Made by a program: the position numbers and the translations under genes. Positions 1 to 10,040 of a stretch of 47,452 nucleotides of DNA are shown piece after piece; position 1 is the first letter of the stretch, and every line of letters begins with the position of its first letter. The stretch lies in assembly GCA_002412935.1 (NCBI GenBank), contig DHWA01000008.1, forward strand, positions 1-47,452, in the 5' to 3' direction. The notes beneath the pieces were generated by a model. The model ran no database searches. It had not been told where the DNA came from and was given only the letters and a program-made list of their open reading frames with translations. Source of the stretch: Patescibacteria group bacterium UBA5194. GTDB taxonomy: Bacteria > Patescibacteriota > Gracilibacteria > BD1-5 > UBA6164.

Positions 1-33
1 GAAGATTCTGTTATAATCAAAATTACTGAGTAA
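1..33 (+). CDS. 3' end of an unidentified gene
   Basis: The first 33 bases are open in frame 1, encode ten residues (EDSVIIKITE) and stop at TAA 31-33. A strong hairpin with T-run follows directly, as expected after a gene. Too little is present to name the protein, and the frame is chosen only from the stop and terminator position. Confidence 0.4.
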   Translation, partial: EDSVIIKITE

Positions 34-41
34 TAAAAAAC

Positions 42-79
42 AATAAAAAATCACTTTAAATTAAAGTGATTTTTTATTG
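42..79. terminator. bidirectional intrinsic terminator
   Basis: A near-perfect inverted repeat (AATCACTTTAA / TTAAAGTGATT) is flanked by an A-run on the left and a T-run on the right. It sits between the end of the plus-strand gene and the stop of the minus-strand ferredoxin, so it can serve both. Confidence 0.8.
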
Positions 80-91
80 TTTTAAATATAT

Positions 92-322
92 TTACTCTAA
101 CCATTTTATACTTTCTACTGGACAAGCCATTATAGAATCATCAACTCCTAAATCTTCATAAGATTCAAGAAACATAACCTCTGACTTTCATTCATCATTC
201 ATAGTGAAAACATCTGGAGATATAGATATACAAGCACTACATCATATACAAGTATCATTAACATATGGATATCTAGTTCAAGTTTCTTTTAATTTATTTA
301 TTTGTTCTTCAGTAAGTAACAT
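92..322 (-). CDS. 4Fe-4S ferredoxin (single cluster)
   Basis: A 76-residue protein with TGA read as Gly. Residues 24-31 are TCIGCSAC, giving Cys25, Cys28 and Cys31 in a CxxCxxC motif. The distal Cys67 in ACPVESI completes the ligand set for one [4Fe-4S] cluster, as in bacterial monocluster ferredoxins. It is a small soluble electron carrier; its partner is not identifiable, although the iron-sulfur-type TtcA lies 700 bases away. The start ATG is the first in frame after a long AT-rich leader, and no Shine-Dalgarno sequence is visible. The family assignment rests on the motif and size and is strong. Confidence 0.88.
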
Positions 323-637
323 AAATTTTAATTAATAATTATAATTGTCCATTTTAAGGTCAGAAGCCAATTTTGTATTCCTTTTTTAATATAGGAATTA
401 AAGAAATCCATCTTTAGTTTGAAAAAATCATAAAATGAAGTTCTAGCCCCCAAAGACACTTGGAATCTCTTTTAAAATTGTTTTTGTAAGGAAAAAATTT
501 AAGCTTCCCGCCACCAGTAAAACAGACACTTATAATATAATTATTTTTTTTATAAAATCAAAAAATAATTTATTGGACTTTTTTAGTATGATTTATATAA
601 TTACTAGAAATACAAATTATTTCTAAATAAGATAAAG
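323..637. other. 315-bp intergenic region with GC-richer islands
   Basis: No coding frame is supported here. Against the AT-rich background there are three GC-richer islands near 358-372, 448-466 and 507-528. The octamer AGACACTT occurs twice (about 453-460 and 523-530), and CCAAAGACACTTGG is nearly self-complementary. On the minus strand this would be the ferredoxin leader. It could hold a structured RNA, but I recognise no known family such as SRP RNA, RNase P RNA, tmRNA or a riboswitch. Confidence 0.3.
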
Positions 638-916
638 ATGTTAAATAATACTGTTCTATCATTTAATGAGATTGTAAAAAATATAAAATTAGTAAGTAAT
701 TTTTGAATAATTGAATTAATTATATTATTTATAAGCATAGTTTTAATATTTCTATTAGTATTTTATATAATACCTATTAAACACATAAGAAATATGCTTA
801 ATAAAAGTCTTTCTGAAACTAAAAATAAGAAGAAGCTATTAAATCAAATAATCACCCAAAAAGAAATAGAATGAGAAATCGAAGAAGAAATAAAAAAACT
901 TAATTTAAAAGATTAG
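638..916 (+). CDS. small single-pass membrane protein, unknown function
   Basis: The product has 92 residues. A strongly hydrophobic stretch at about residues 24-48 (IIELIILFISIVLIFLLV) is followed by a Lys/Glu-rich tail, likely a short coiled coil, at residues 55-92. Two TGA codons are read as Gly. The topology is a short N-terminal part, one membrane helix and a charged cytoplasmic tail. It precedes ttcA on the same strand but is separated from it by a repetitive spacer, so co-transcription is uncertain. I do not recognise a family. Confidence 0.65.
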
Positions 917-922
917 ATAATT

Positions 923-1041
923 AGAATACAGAATATAGAATTCAGGACTTAGGAATTTTAAAATGAAAATCAACTCTATATTCTGTATTCTATATTCTGT
1001 ATTCTATATCCTGCATTCTATATTCTATATTCTATATCCTA
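923..1041. repeat. short tandem repeat with 16-bp inverted repeat
   Basis: Positions 975-1041 carry degenerate copies of a unit like TATTCTGTATTCTA. The sequence at 923-938 (AGAATACAGAATATAG) is the exact reverse complement of 976-991, so the transcript could fold into a hairpin. The element fills the spacer between the small membrane protein and ttcA and lies directly before the ttcA start. Confidence 0.75.
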
Positions 1042-1044
1042 CTT

Positions 1045-1794
1045 ATGAACCTAGAAACACAATTAAAAAAATTAGTAAGAAATGCTATATATGATTTTGA
1101 TATGATTCAGAATTGAGAAACATTGTTATTATGAATATCTTGATGAAAAGATAGTATGTTTTTGTGATATATTCTGAATGAGGTAAGAAAAACCTTAAAA
1201 AATAAATTTGAAATAAGATGAGTTTATATATTTAAAGAATTTTTAATTGATTGTGATATACAATTTGAAGAGAAAAAAAAATATTTTGAAGAAGTATTGA
1301 ATATCCCTCTTGAAAAAATAAACATAAATCTACCAAAAGACTCTAAATTAAACAATTGAGTATGACAAAATTGTCAACGGTGTGCTTATGCTAGAAGAAT
1401 AGCTATGATGAAATTATGTAAAAAATATAATGCTACAAAAATAGTTTTATGACATCATATGGATGATATAGTTGTAACAACTTTTATGAACATGATAACT
1501 TGAAGAAATCTTAAAATTATGCCCCCTGTAAATAAAATGTCTAAATGAGATATAACTTTTATTAGACCTCTGGCATATCTAAGAGAAAAAGATATTAAAA
1601 AACTTGTTTCACTAAAAAATATACCATTTTCCCCTTGTTCATGCCCTGTTTGAGAAAATACCATGAGAAACAAAATCAAAAAAGAAATAATCCGGACAAA
1701 TGAAAAAATTATAGATAATTATACTGAAAATATTTTTTGGGCACTTATAAAAGATTTCAAAGAAAAATATAAAAGTTGTGATTATAGTATGTAA
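1045..1794 (+). CDS. ttcA: TtcA-like tRNA 2-thiocytidine synthetase (PP-loop, Fe-S)
   Basis: The product has 249 residues. Residues 30-37 read GISGGKDS, the PP-loop ATP-pyrophosphatase motif, in which three of the glycines are TGA codons. Cys110 and Cys113 form the CxxC of TtcA (NCQRCAYAR) and Cys198/Cys200 (SPCSCPVGE) supply the distal cysteine, as in the [4Fe-4S] TtcA group. GHHMDD at about residue 136 matches the family's HH.DD motif. TtcA adenylates and thiolates C32 of certain tRNAs. The length is slightly shorter than the usual 270-310 residues. The start is the first ATG after the repeat. Confidence 0.87.
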
Positions 1795-1869
1795 AAAATA
1801 CATTACTTTTTTTGCTTAAATCTCAAATATATGATATATTTAAATGGAATAATATTTTAAATATAGTAT

Positions 1870-4800
1870 ATGATAAAAAAAGTAATATATTTTTTAGTTG
1901 TACTTCTGACATTTGCATGATTAAATCATAATTATATATATGCTGATGCTGAAGAAAGACAAAATGATTATAAAGAACTTGTTGATATAAATATATGAAC
2001 ATTTAATGAATATTGATATAAAATTACTGAACTTTTTTTTACTTTAAAACAAAATTTTGAAGTAAATTGAAGTTTTGGTACTAAAACATTAAATGATTTA
2101 TTAAAATTAGTTAAGGCATGATATAACTATCTTCCTGATAATTTAACAAACAAAAAGTATTTAAATGATGTCGAATCAGCATTGCAAAAATGACTTAAAA
2201 ATAGTAATGAACTTGTATATATAGACATATCTAGATCCTTAGAAAAATATCTATACAGTACTGATATCAGTAAAATCACTTGAACAATTGAAGCTAACCC
2301 TAATAGTTGAAATGCTCCATTAAATGTAACATTAAGAGCAAAAATTACAGATCCCACTTGAACAAGTATTCCAAAAGATAATTATATATGGTGGATTGAT
2401 AATGCTTGAAAAAAGAATATAATATGAAAATGATTATCTATAAACTATACGTTTAATAATGAATGAAAATTTAGTATATTTTTAGATGTATTATCAAGTC
2501 ATAGAAATAATTCAAATTATATAGATGTCCTACCATTTAGATCAAGAGCTGATATAGATGTTAAAGAAAAAATAGCAAATCTAAATATAAAAGTTAATTA
2601 TACCGATTTAGGAAATAATGAAATACTAAAGTTTAGTCCTGAAAATGGTAGTTATTGACTTATATTTGATGCAACGTCTTCTATTCCAACAACTTGAAGT
2701 AAATTTTTAAAAACAACATGGGATTTTTGAAATTGAATTAAAAGAGAAAATGAATGATCTCCAAAAGTTGAAAAAGTAGTTTATGCAACTAAATGAGAAT
2801 ATAATGTAAAACTAACACTTAAAACAAATGAACTTAAAGAAATAGTAAGAAAATTTATAATTTCTATAAATAATCCAATCGCTACAATAGCATCAACTCA
2901 AGAAGAATGATTTATATGAGATAGATTTACATTTTCAGCAAAAACATCAATATCTGAAAAAAATGCTACATATAATTGGGAAATAGTAGATATTGATAAT
3001 AATAAAACTATTTTAGAAAAAGCTTGAAGTTTATTTACATATGAGTTTTCAAAAAAATGAAAATTTAATATTAAATTAAAAGTTACAAGTCCTTCATGAG
3101 AAATTGATAATGATAATAAAATTATCTATATTAATTCTAGAGCTCCTAATGCTGAATTTAGTTATTCTATACCAAACCCAAGTTCTCCTAATAGAGTCCT
3201 ATTTGATGCTACAAAGAGTTATGATGAAGATTACAGTGATGATGGAAAATTGGAATATTCTTGGGAAATAAATTGACAAAAGATTCAACTTGAAAATCCT
3301 AATTTCAATTGAGCTGTATGATATTATACATTTGATTCAGTTTGAGATCACAGTGTAGTATTAGAAGTAACTGATCCTGATTCTATAAAATCATTAAAAA
3401 AAGATAGAGTAAAAATAAGTTCTATATTATCAGTGAGTTTTGATGCTGATCCTTTAGTTGCTAAGAGAGATTCCTCTATTAAATTTACAGTAGACTCTAA
3501 AGAAGCTAAATTTTATAAATGGAATTTTTGAGATGAAAACATTGATACTTCTTCAAATAATACAATAAATCATCTTTTTAATAAAAGTGGAATATTTAAT
3601 GTAAATTTAGAAGTAAGTGATGACTCAGCAAATGTAAATACATATAATAAAAATGTTTATGTATCTGATTCTGAATATCCTTTTGCTCTTATTGATATAA
3701 CTTATGAAAACTGATTTAATCTTTCTTATGATAGTAATGCTTGTGATTGAAAATGAGCATATATAGCAGATAGAATTGAAGGTGTTAAATTTTCATGACA
3801 AAAAAGTATAAATATAGATTGAACTACTAATTGACTAAGTTATTCTTGGAAAATTTGACAAGATAGTATTTCATCAAATTCTTCTGTTATAAAAAAAATT
3901 GATGAAATATGATGTTTTCCTGTAAAATTAAGTGTGAAAAGTAATAAAAATGATAAAATCCATATTAGTGAGACTTATGTTCAGGTAAAAAATATATTAC
4001 CTACTATGTCATCACTAAGTATAAATGTAGTCGATTTAAACTCAGATCCTATAATAGTTAATTTAAAAGCTATTTGAGACAAAGATAAAGATTGAGTTAT
4101 ATTATCATATTTATGGTATTATTATACTGAAGATCAAGAACCTCAGGATTATAGATCAACTATAAAACCAGAAACAACTTTTGTTTTACCTAAAATTTCT
4201 TGAAAATATTATTTTACTGTTGTATTAAAAGATAATAATGAAGAAAAATTTAGTTCTGAAAGCTTATGAACAAAATCTTTTATAGACCTAGTATGAGATA
4301 ATGCAAATACTCCTTTAGTTGATTTATCTGTGAATGATTCATCAGTTTCTGTATGAGATAGTGTAGAGTTTACTACTAAAATAAAAAATATATTATGACA
4401 AGATTTAACATCTAAAGCTACATATTCTTGGGATTTTAATTGAGATTGATTTTATGATAAAGAAGTCATTTGAGATTGAAATATCACATATAAATTTGAA
4501 AATTCTTGAACTTACCATGTTAAAGTAAAAGCAAAATACAAATGAATTAGTAATGTAAAAACAATAACTATAGATGTAGCAAATAATTTGATTCCTGATT
4601 TCGATTATATATCTATACTTAATAAAACTATATTTTTAAATAAGAGTTTATGAGAATATGATGATATAACTTGGGATTTATGAGATGGTAATATAAAAGA
4701 TTCTAAAGAAAGCTTTATTTATACATATTATGATGGAAAGAGTGTACATCAAGTAAATTTAAAAATCTCTGAATGAGATAAATTTAAAGAAGTTAAGAAA

Positions 4801-6576
4801 AATGTAGTAAAAAATACAAAAAACTATATTACAGCAAATAAGAAATGACTAAATATCTTTTCTAAACCTGAATTAAACTCTTCTGGAGGAATAATACTTG
4901 AAAATAAAAATGATAAAGTATTTTTATATTTATGAGAAAGTAAATTAGATACTTATAAATATATTGTAGATTATGATATAAATTATGATTCTGATTTAAA
5001 CTGATGAAAAGATGATGATGAAGATAATAAAGATACTCCTAGTTATAAAAATTGATATCCACTAGAAATAAAATTAAATGATTATAAAACTCAAATAATA
5101 TGAATAACTTTAAAAGATTCTTCAGATAAAATACTAATAAAACAAAATATCACAATATCAAAAAAATATATCACTGAAGAAAAAAAAGAAGATATAATAT
5201 TTACATGAGTAAGTAAATCTGATGAAGAAAAAATAGCATCACTTAAAAATTATATTTCTAAACTACCTGAAAGTTATAAAGCCACTTGAACAAAATATAT
5301 AGAAAGACTCCAATCAGAATGGTTTGATGAAACAGAAAAAACAAAAGTAATACTTGAATTTGAAGGATTTATAGATAATCCAAATATACCAAACTCTACA
5401 GAAATAATAAACCTACTTGAATCTATACTTATAAGTTGAGAAGAAGATAAAAGTCAAAAAAATATAGCATTTACTGCATTAAAAAATCTAATAACAACAA
5501 GTATATCTTGCGATTTTGATAATAAAGTTTATAAAACTTGTAAAGATTATTTAGTGTCTGTACTTGAAGAAATAAAAAACTCTTCAAATATAGATAAAAA
5601 CACAGAACTATGAAAAACTATACTGACATCTATAGCTAGTGATTCAAGTATGACAACAAAAGAAAAAGAAGATTTTAAAGAAATATTAAGAATATTAATA
5701 AATTGAGAAATTCCTACAAGTGCTGAAGAAATAAAAGTTGTAAGTGGTGAAAAATGATTTTTTAGCGCTATATTATGATTTTTAAAATGATTAGCTCTAG
5801 TTATCATGTATATAATATTATTTATTGGTGTTATTGTTTTATGATTTTGGCTTTACTATAAATTCATGAGTAAAGATATAACTAAATCATTTGAAGAATT
5901 TATTTTAGAAAAAACAAAATTTAAAAAAACTGATTCAGAATGATTAACATGATTAGATGACACTAAAAATACAAAAATAGAAAACAATATAAAAGAAGAA
6001 CCTATAAAAGACCCATTTGCTTTTGATAGTATTGATGAAAATAATAATATAAGTACAGATGTTAAAGAAGAACAAATACCTGATTGGTTAAAAGCTAGTT
6101 TCGAACCGACGTGAACTAAAGAAAATAACATTACTAAAGTAGAAAATAATACTAATTCAGAAGTAGTAAATAATGTACCTCCTGATTACACTGAAAATGT
6201 TATATCTCAGAATATAGAAGTACCTACTACTAAAAATGAAGTTTTAGAAGAAAGTAAAAATATAGATGAATCAATAAGTAAAGATATAAGTGTGAAAAAT
6301 GATATAATAAAAAATGAAGAAAATGACATAACAACTATTGATGAACCGGTTATTCCTGATTGGTTAAAATCTAGTATACAAACAGAGAGTACTGAAGAAA
6401 AAATAAAAAAAGAAGAAAGTATTGAAAAAAAGAAACCTAAAAACAAACAAATAAAACAAAAAACTATTACACCAAGCGAAGAAGAAGATAAATGAAATAA
6501 AACTACTCAAGCTTGAGATGAGTTATGGCATGATGATATGAGTGTACCTAATTGGTTAAAAGATGATAATAAATAA
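1870..6576 (+). CDS. giant PKD-repeat surface protein with C-terminal membrane anchor
   Basis: The product has 1,568 residues and one unbroken frame when TGA is Gly. Residues 1-22 look like a signal peptide ending at YADA. From about residue 140 to 1000 there are several PKD-type beta-sandwich repeats, shown by YSWDFNGDG-, WNFGDEN- and TWDLGDG-like cores and an aspartate-rich region near residue 1045. Residues about 1115-1300 are helical and may be a spacer. One hydrophobic segment lies at about 1300-1330, followed by a highly charged C-terminal tail of about 235 residues. The tail holds three copies of a short motif: IPDWLK near 1406, IPDWLK near 1495 and VPNWLK at the extreme C-terminus. 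PKD domains commonly mediate surface binding. The likely topology is a large extracellular stalk with a cytoplasmic tail. No enzymatic domain is visible. Confidence 0.85.
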
Positions 6577-6590
6577 AGTAATTTAATTTA

Positions 6591-6627
6591 AAAAAGATAT
6601 CTAAGTTTAAAATTAGATATCTTTTTT
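6591..6627. terminator. intrinsic terminator after PKD gene
   Basis: Inverted repeat AAAGATATCTAA / TTAGATATCTTT with a T-run begins 15 bases after the stop codon of the PKD gene. Confidence 0.85.
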
Positions 6628-6648
6628 AATAAAAACTCATAAAAAATT

Positions 6649-6676
6649 TTGACTTTTAAAAGTTTTTTTATAATAT
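6649..6676 (+). promoter_or_regulatory. candidate sigma-70 promoter for tRNA cluster
   Basis: TTGACT at 6649-6654 is followed by an overlapping TATAAT/TAATAT at 6669-6676. Spacing is 14 or 16 bases depending on which hexamer is the -10. The tRNA-Gly gene starts at 6703, a normal distance downstream. Confidence 0.45.
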
Positions 6677-6702
6677 ATCTTCCACTTAACAAGTATTTTT
6701 AA

Positions 6703-6779
6703 GCGGGTGTAGCTCAATTGGCTAGAGCATCTGCCTTCCAAGCAGAGGGTTGTGGGTTCGACCCCCATCACCCGCTCCA
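6703..6779 (+). tRNA. tRNA-Gly (anticodon TCC)
   Basis: The acceptor arm GCGGGTG/CACCCGC, a D-arm with AGCTCAATTGGC, anticodon loop CTTCCAA and T-loop GGTTCGACC are all present. CCA is encoded. This tRNA reads GGA/GGG-type codons. It is not the UCA-anticodon tRNA-Gly that would decode UGA, which does not occur in this window. Confidence 0.96.
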
Positions 6780-6872
6780 TTTTTTTAAAGCCCCTGAACT
6801 GAGAAATGAGAACTAAAGATTATTAAAGGAAACCCCCTCTAAGTTCTTAATTCTCAGTTCTTAATTCTTTTA

Positions 6873-6949
6873 GGGTGTATAGCTCAGTTGGTTAGAGCGC
6901 ACGACTGATAATCGTGAGGTCGGTGGTTCAACTCCACCTATACCCACCA
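6873..6949 (+). tRNA. tRNA-Ile (anticodon GAT)
   Basis: The acceptor GGGTGTA pairs with TATACCC, the anticodon loop is CTGATAA, the T-loop is GGTTCAACT and CCA is encoded. It lies in a three-tRNA cluster and is probably co-transcribed with tRNA-Gly and tRNA-Pro. Confidence 0.96.
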
Positions 6950-6959
6950 ATATTTTTTT

Positions 6960-7036
6960 CGGAGACTGGCGCAATTGGCTAGCGCACACGCTTTGGGAGC
7001 GTGGGGCTGTGAGTTCGAGTCTCACGTCTCCGACCA
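6960..7036 (+). tRNA. tRNA-Pro (anticodon TGG)
   Basis: The acceptor CGGAGAC pairs with GTCTCCG, the anticodon loop is TTTGGGA and the T-loop is AGTTCGAGT. CCA is encoded. It starts only 10 bases after tRNA-Ile. Confidence 0.96.
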
Positions 7037-7095
7037 TATAAAGACAAGCATAAATATCTATTTTAGATATTTTATAAATTATGTTCAAAAAAATT

Positions 7096-7123
7096 TTGAC
7101 TAATTGAAATTTAATTATATAAT
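7096..7123 (+). promoter_or_regulatory. sigma-70 promoter for rpsT-infC-rpmI-rplT
   Basis: TTGACT (7096-7101) and TATAAT (7118-7123) are separated by 16 bases. The rpsT start lies 54 bases beyond the -10. This is the cleanest promoter-like pair in the window. Confidence 0.6.
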
Positions 7124-7176
7124 TTCTTTACTTTAAAAAAGTAAATAAATTTTTTAGTTTATAAAAAATCACTCCA

Positions 7177-7488
7177 ATGCCTATAACAAAATCAGCAAAG
7201 AAAGCTGTTAAACAAACGATTAAGAAAAAATCTAGAAATGATCATTTTAAATCTCTTTATAGAGAAGCAAGAGTGAGTTTTGAGAAAGCTATAAAAAGTT
7301 CTCAAGTAGATTTAGCTAAAAGTGTTTTTTTTAATGAAAAAAATAAAGATTGAAATACATCTAAAGCATGATTACAATCTATTATAGATAAATTAGTAAA
7401 GAAAAATATTATACATTTAAATACTGCTTCTAGGAGAAAATCTAAATTTTCTAAAATGTTAAAAATACTTGAAACAAGTAAAAAATAA
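7177..7488 (+). CDS. rpsT: ribosomal protein bS20
   Basis: A 103-residue, strongly basic, helical protein starting MPITKSAKKAVKQ, with the S20 features of a Lys/Arg-rich N-terminus and a conserved ending (LVKKNIIHLNTASRRKSKF). It binds 16S rRNA in the small subunit. It is the first gene of a compact ribosomal/initiation-factor operon and is followed by infC after 21 bases. Length is slightly above the typical 85-90 residues. Two glycines are TGA. Confidence 0.88.
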
Positions 7489-7509
7489 TTTTAATTATTA
7501 ACATTTTTA

Positions 7510-8022
7510 ATGAAAGAACCAAAAAAAAATTTAAATAGCGCTATTAGAGCTAAAAATGTTCAATTAATTACTGAAGACTGAGAAAATCTAGGTATAATGT
7601 CTTTAAGAGAAGCTAATGAAAAAGCTAGTGAAAGTTGATTGGATCTTATGGAAATATGAAGAAAAGATGATTTAGCAATAGTAAAGATTCTTGATTACTG
7701 AAAATATTTGTATAAACTGAAGAAAAACGAACAAAAAAATAAACAAAGATCTAAAACTCCTGAATTAAAAACAATTAAAATTACCTTTAATATAAGTGAA
7801 CACGATTTAGACGTAAGAAGAAGACAAGCTTTTGGGTTTGCAAAAGATTGAAATCCTATAAAACTTATATTAGCAATGAAGTGAAGAGAAAATCAATATG
7901 TTGACATAGCTAAAACTAAAATTCTTAATTTTGCTAAAACATTAGAAGAATTTTATAAATTAGAACAAGATGTTACAAAAACATGAAATATGTTAAATGT
8001 AAATTTAAAAATTATTAAATAA
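7510..8022 (+). CDS. infC: translation initiation factor IF-3
   Basis: The product has 170 residues. The N-terminal domain carries LNSAIRAKNVQLITEDGENLG and the inter-domain helix ends in RSKTPELKTIKITFNI. The C-terminal domain carries HDLDVRRRQAFGFAKDGNPI, the IF-3 rRNA-binding fold. IF-3 monitors start codon and initiator tRNA on the 30S subunit. It starts with ATG. The gene order infC-rpmI-rplT is the conserved bacterial one, in which L20 often represses the operon. Length is normal. Confidence 0.95.
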
Positions 8023-8043
8023 ATTATTATTAATAGAAATTAT

Positions 8044-8238
8044 ATGTTAAAAACAAGAAGTGCTGTAAAAAAGAGAGTAAAAATTACATGAACTGGTAAA
8101 ATAATAGTTAATCATTCATGTAAAAAACATCTTTTATCTGATAAATCTAAGAAAGCTAAATGAAGAAATAAATATTGAGTTATACTTTCTTGAGTTGAGA
8201 AAAAAAAGATAAAAGAACAATTACCTTTTTCAAAATAA
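8044..8238 (+). CDS. rpmI: ribosomal protein bL35
   Basis: A 64-residue basic protein starting MLKTRSAVKKRVKITGTGKI, with the family's NHSCKKHLLSDKSKKAKG segment in place of the usual RHILTKKS.K.KR. It lies 21 bases downstream of infC and upstream of rplT, the standard order. Glycines in TGTGKI and KAKGR are TGA-coded. Length matches the family. Confidence 0.93.
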
Positions 8239-8313
8239 AAAATTAAAAACAATTATTACTAATTGACCGGTACCTGGGAAAGGTATAATTATTAATTATT
8301 AATTAAACAACAA

Positions 8314-8661
8314 ATGGTTAGAGTAAAAAGATGACTTATGACTAAAAAAAGACATAAGAAAATGATAAAATCAGCTAAATGATTTAGAATGATGAACTGA
8401 AATGTATTTTCTAGAGTAAAAAATGCTTTAATGAAAGCATGAACTAATGCATATATAAGCAGAAGGCTTAAAAAAAGAGATTTTAGAAGATTATGGACAG
8501 TTAGAATATCAAATGCTGTAAGAACATTATGATTAAATTATTCAACTTTTATAAATATGCTTTACAAAGCAAATGTTAAATTAAATAGAAAAGTTTTATC
8601 TAATTTAGCTATTTCAAATCCTCAAGTTTTTACACAAATAGTTGAATTTACAAAAAAATAA
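8314..8661 (+). CDS. rplT: ribosomal protein bL20
   Basis: The product has 115 residues. It starts MVRVKRGLMTKKRHKKMIK and contains the hallmark LWTVRISNAVR (usually LWI.RINAA.R) and LNRKVLSNLAI segments. L20 is needed for early 50S assembly and, in other bacteria, represses translation of this operon. A 75-base spacer precedes it with ACCGGTACC and AGGTAT motifs, which might be part of a regulatory leader. A terminator follows. Confidence 0.95.
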
Positions 8662-8690
8662 TTTGCTTATTAATAGCAACCAAAACAAAA

Positions 8691-8720
8691 AAAACATCTT
8701 CTAAAGAAGATGTTTTTTTT
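8691..8720. terminator. intrinsic terminator after rplT
   Basis: The stem AAAACATCTTCT / AGAAGATGTTTT is followed by a T-run and ends the ribosomal operon. The left A-run also lets it serve the converging minus-strand gene. Confidence 0.88.
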
Positions 8721-8721
8721 G

Positions 8722-9528
8722 TTAAGATTTTTGGGGTAAGGCTTTTACCTCTTTAACTAACTTTTTTGTGTTATGAGTTCTTGTCTTTGTAGGTATTACT
8801 TTAGTAGTTTTTCATAACTTCATTGATTCTAAATTTCATACATTTATTTCTATTTTTATACTTTCATCATCTAAAAATACTATCTCTCTTTTTAGTGAAG
8901 TAACTTGTTCTCTTAATTCTTTTATTTTTGATTCTAAATCATTAATTGTAAGAATTTTTGTAGATTTTTGTAATTCTATTCATGATTGTCTCAACTTTAA
9001 CTTATCTATAGTATTATTTAAAATTGCATTCATATCTCATAAAGAATCATCTTCTTGTTTTGTATCTTCGGTAATTGTTAAATCCAAAAGATTATCTGAT
9101 GTAACTGTTGGTTCTAATATAGTTGTATTATCTACAATATCTTCATTAGTAGTTAATGAGTTTTCCATATTTACATCTCAAAATAAATTACTCATAGAAT
9201 TATCTGTATTTTCCACATTTTCTTGTTCTTCTAAATTCTGTTCTGATACTAATTCATTTGAACTAGCATCCGTTAAATCTAATGTAGAATTAGATTCTAA
9301 CTCATTTGGGATTTCTTGTATTTGCATTATAGAAGGCTCTTCTTGTTCTATTTGAGAAGTTTCTAATACTACATCTCAGTTTAAATTTGGAGTATCAAAA
9401 GATATAACACTATCATTATCTCAAAAATCTATATTTTGTGAAATAACAGGATTTCAATCAAAACTAGTATTTATATTATCTGACAATATTATTAAATCAT
9501 CCTCATCATTTTGACCTATTGTTGCCAT
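8722..9528 (-). CDS. acidic low-complexity protein with C-terminal coiled coil, unknown
   Basis: The product has 268 residues. Residues 1-170 are rich in Asp, Glu, Asn, Ser and Thr with hardly any basic residues. Residues about 185-235 form a likely coiled coil (heptad-like TINDLESKIKELREQVTS). The last about 30 residues are basic. No signal peptide or membrane segment is visible, so it is probably cytoplasmic. The start ATG (MATIGQNDEDD) is the only plausible one. It converges on rplT and shares its terminator. I recognise no family; a structural or partner-binding role is only a guess. Confidence 0.7.
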
Positions 9529-9658
9529 AATTAAATTAATTAAAATATAATACTCTTCTATATTAACATATAATTATTTTATTTGCAAAAAAATTAAAAA
9601 AAAATACAATATAACAACTTTAACAAAAGTTAATTATTAATTATTAATTTATAATATT

Positions 9659-9988
9659 ATGGATTTTTCTAAAGCATGAGAGTTACTTAAACTACAACAA
9701 GAAGCTATGAAGATAAAAAAAGAATTAGAAAATACTCTTATTGAATCTGAAATTAACTGACTTGTTATAACTTTTAACTGAGAGATGAAAGCTGAAAAAG
9801 TAGAATTTGAAACACTAGATTTAATTTCTTGATTGACTCCGGAACAAAAATTAGCTTTAGAAAAAGCTATTCAAGATTCAGTAAACAAATGAGTAAAAAA
9901 ATCCCAAGAAGTTGCAGCAAGTAAAATGCAATGAGTTATGTGACAAATGTGATTAAATATCCCAACTGGATGATTACCTTGAATGTAA
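9659..9988 (+). CDS. ybaB: YbaB/EbfC nucleoid-associated protein
   Basis: A 109-residue protein starting MDFSKAGELLKLQQEAMKIK. It has the family's basic/acidic helical N-terminus, a central beta hairpin (INGLVITFNGEMKAEKVEF) and a Gly/Met-rich tail (MQGVMGQMGLNIPTGG). YbaB proteins are small dimers that bind DNA, often encoded near recR/dnaX, which are not seen here. A terminator lies a few bases after the stop. The gene is preceded by an AATTATTAATT-type spacer and no Shine-Dalgarno sequence. Confidence 0.87.
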
Positions 9989-9990
9989 TA

Positions 9991-10035
9991 CAAAAAATAA
10001 AGAGTTATTTTAAAATAGCTCTTTATTTTTTGTAT
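9991..10035. terminator. bidirectional terminator between converging genes
   Basis: AAAAAATAAAGAGTTATTTT / AAAATAGCTCTTTATTTTTT forms a long stem with A- and T-runs on both sides. It sits between ybaB (plus) and the Kazal protein (minus), whose stop codons converge here. Confidence 0.85.
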
Positions 10036-10040
10036 TATTT

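Noticed and set aside
1455..6495. Short standard-code frames on both strands through the ttcA and PKD regions
   Set aside because: They are antisense or broken pieces; the TGA=Gly frames on the plus strand give full-length proteins with recognisable motifs.
1870..6576. Pseudogene or assembly error because of many in-frame TGA codons
   Set aside because: The same codon occurs at conserved glycines in all essential genes, so it is recoding and not damage.
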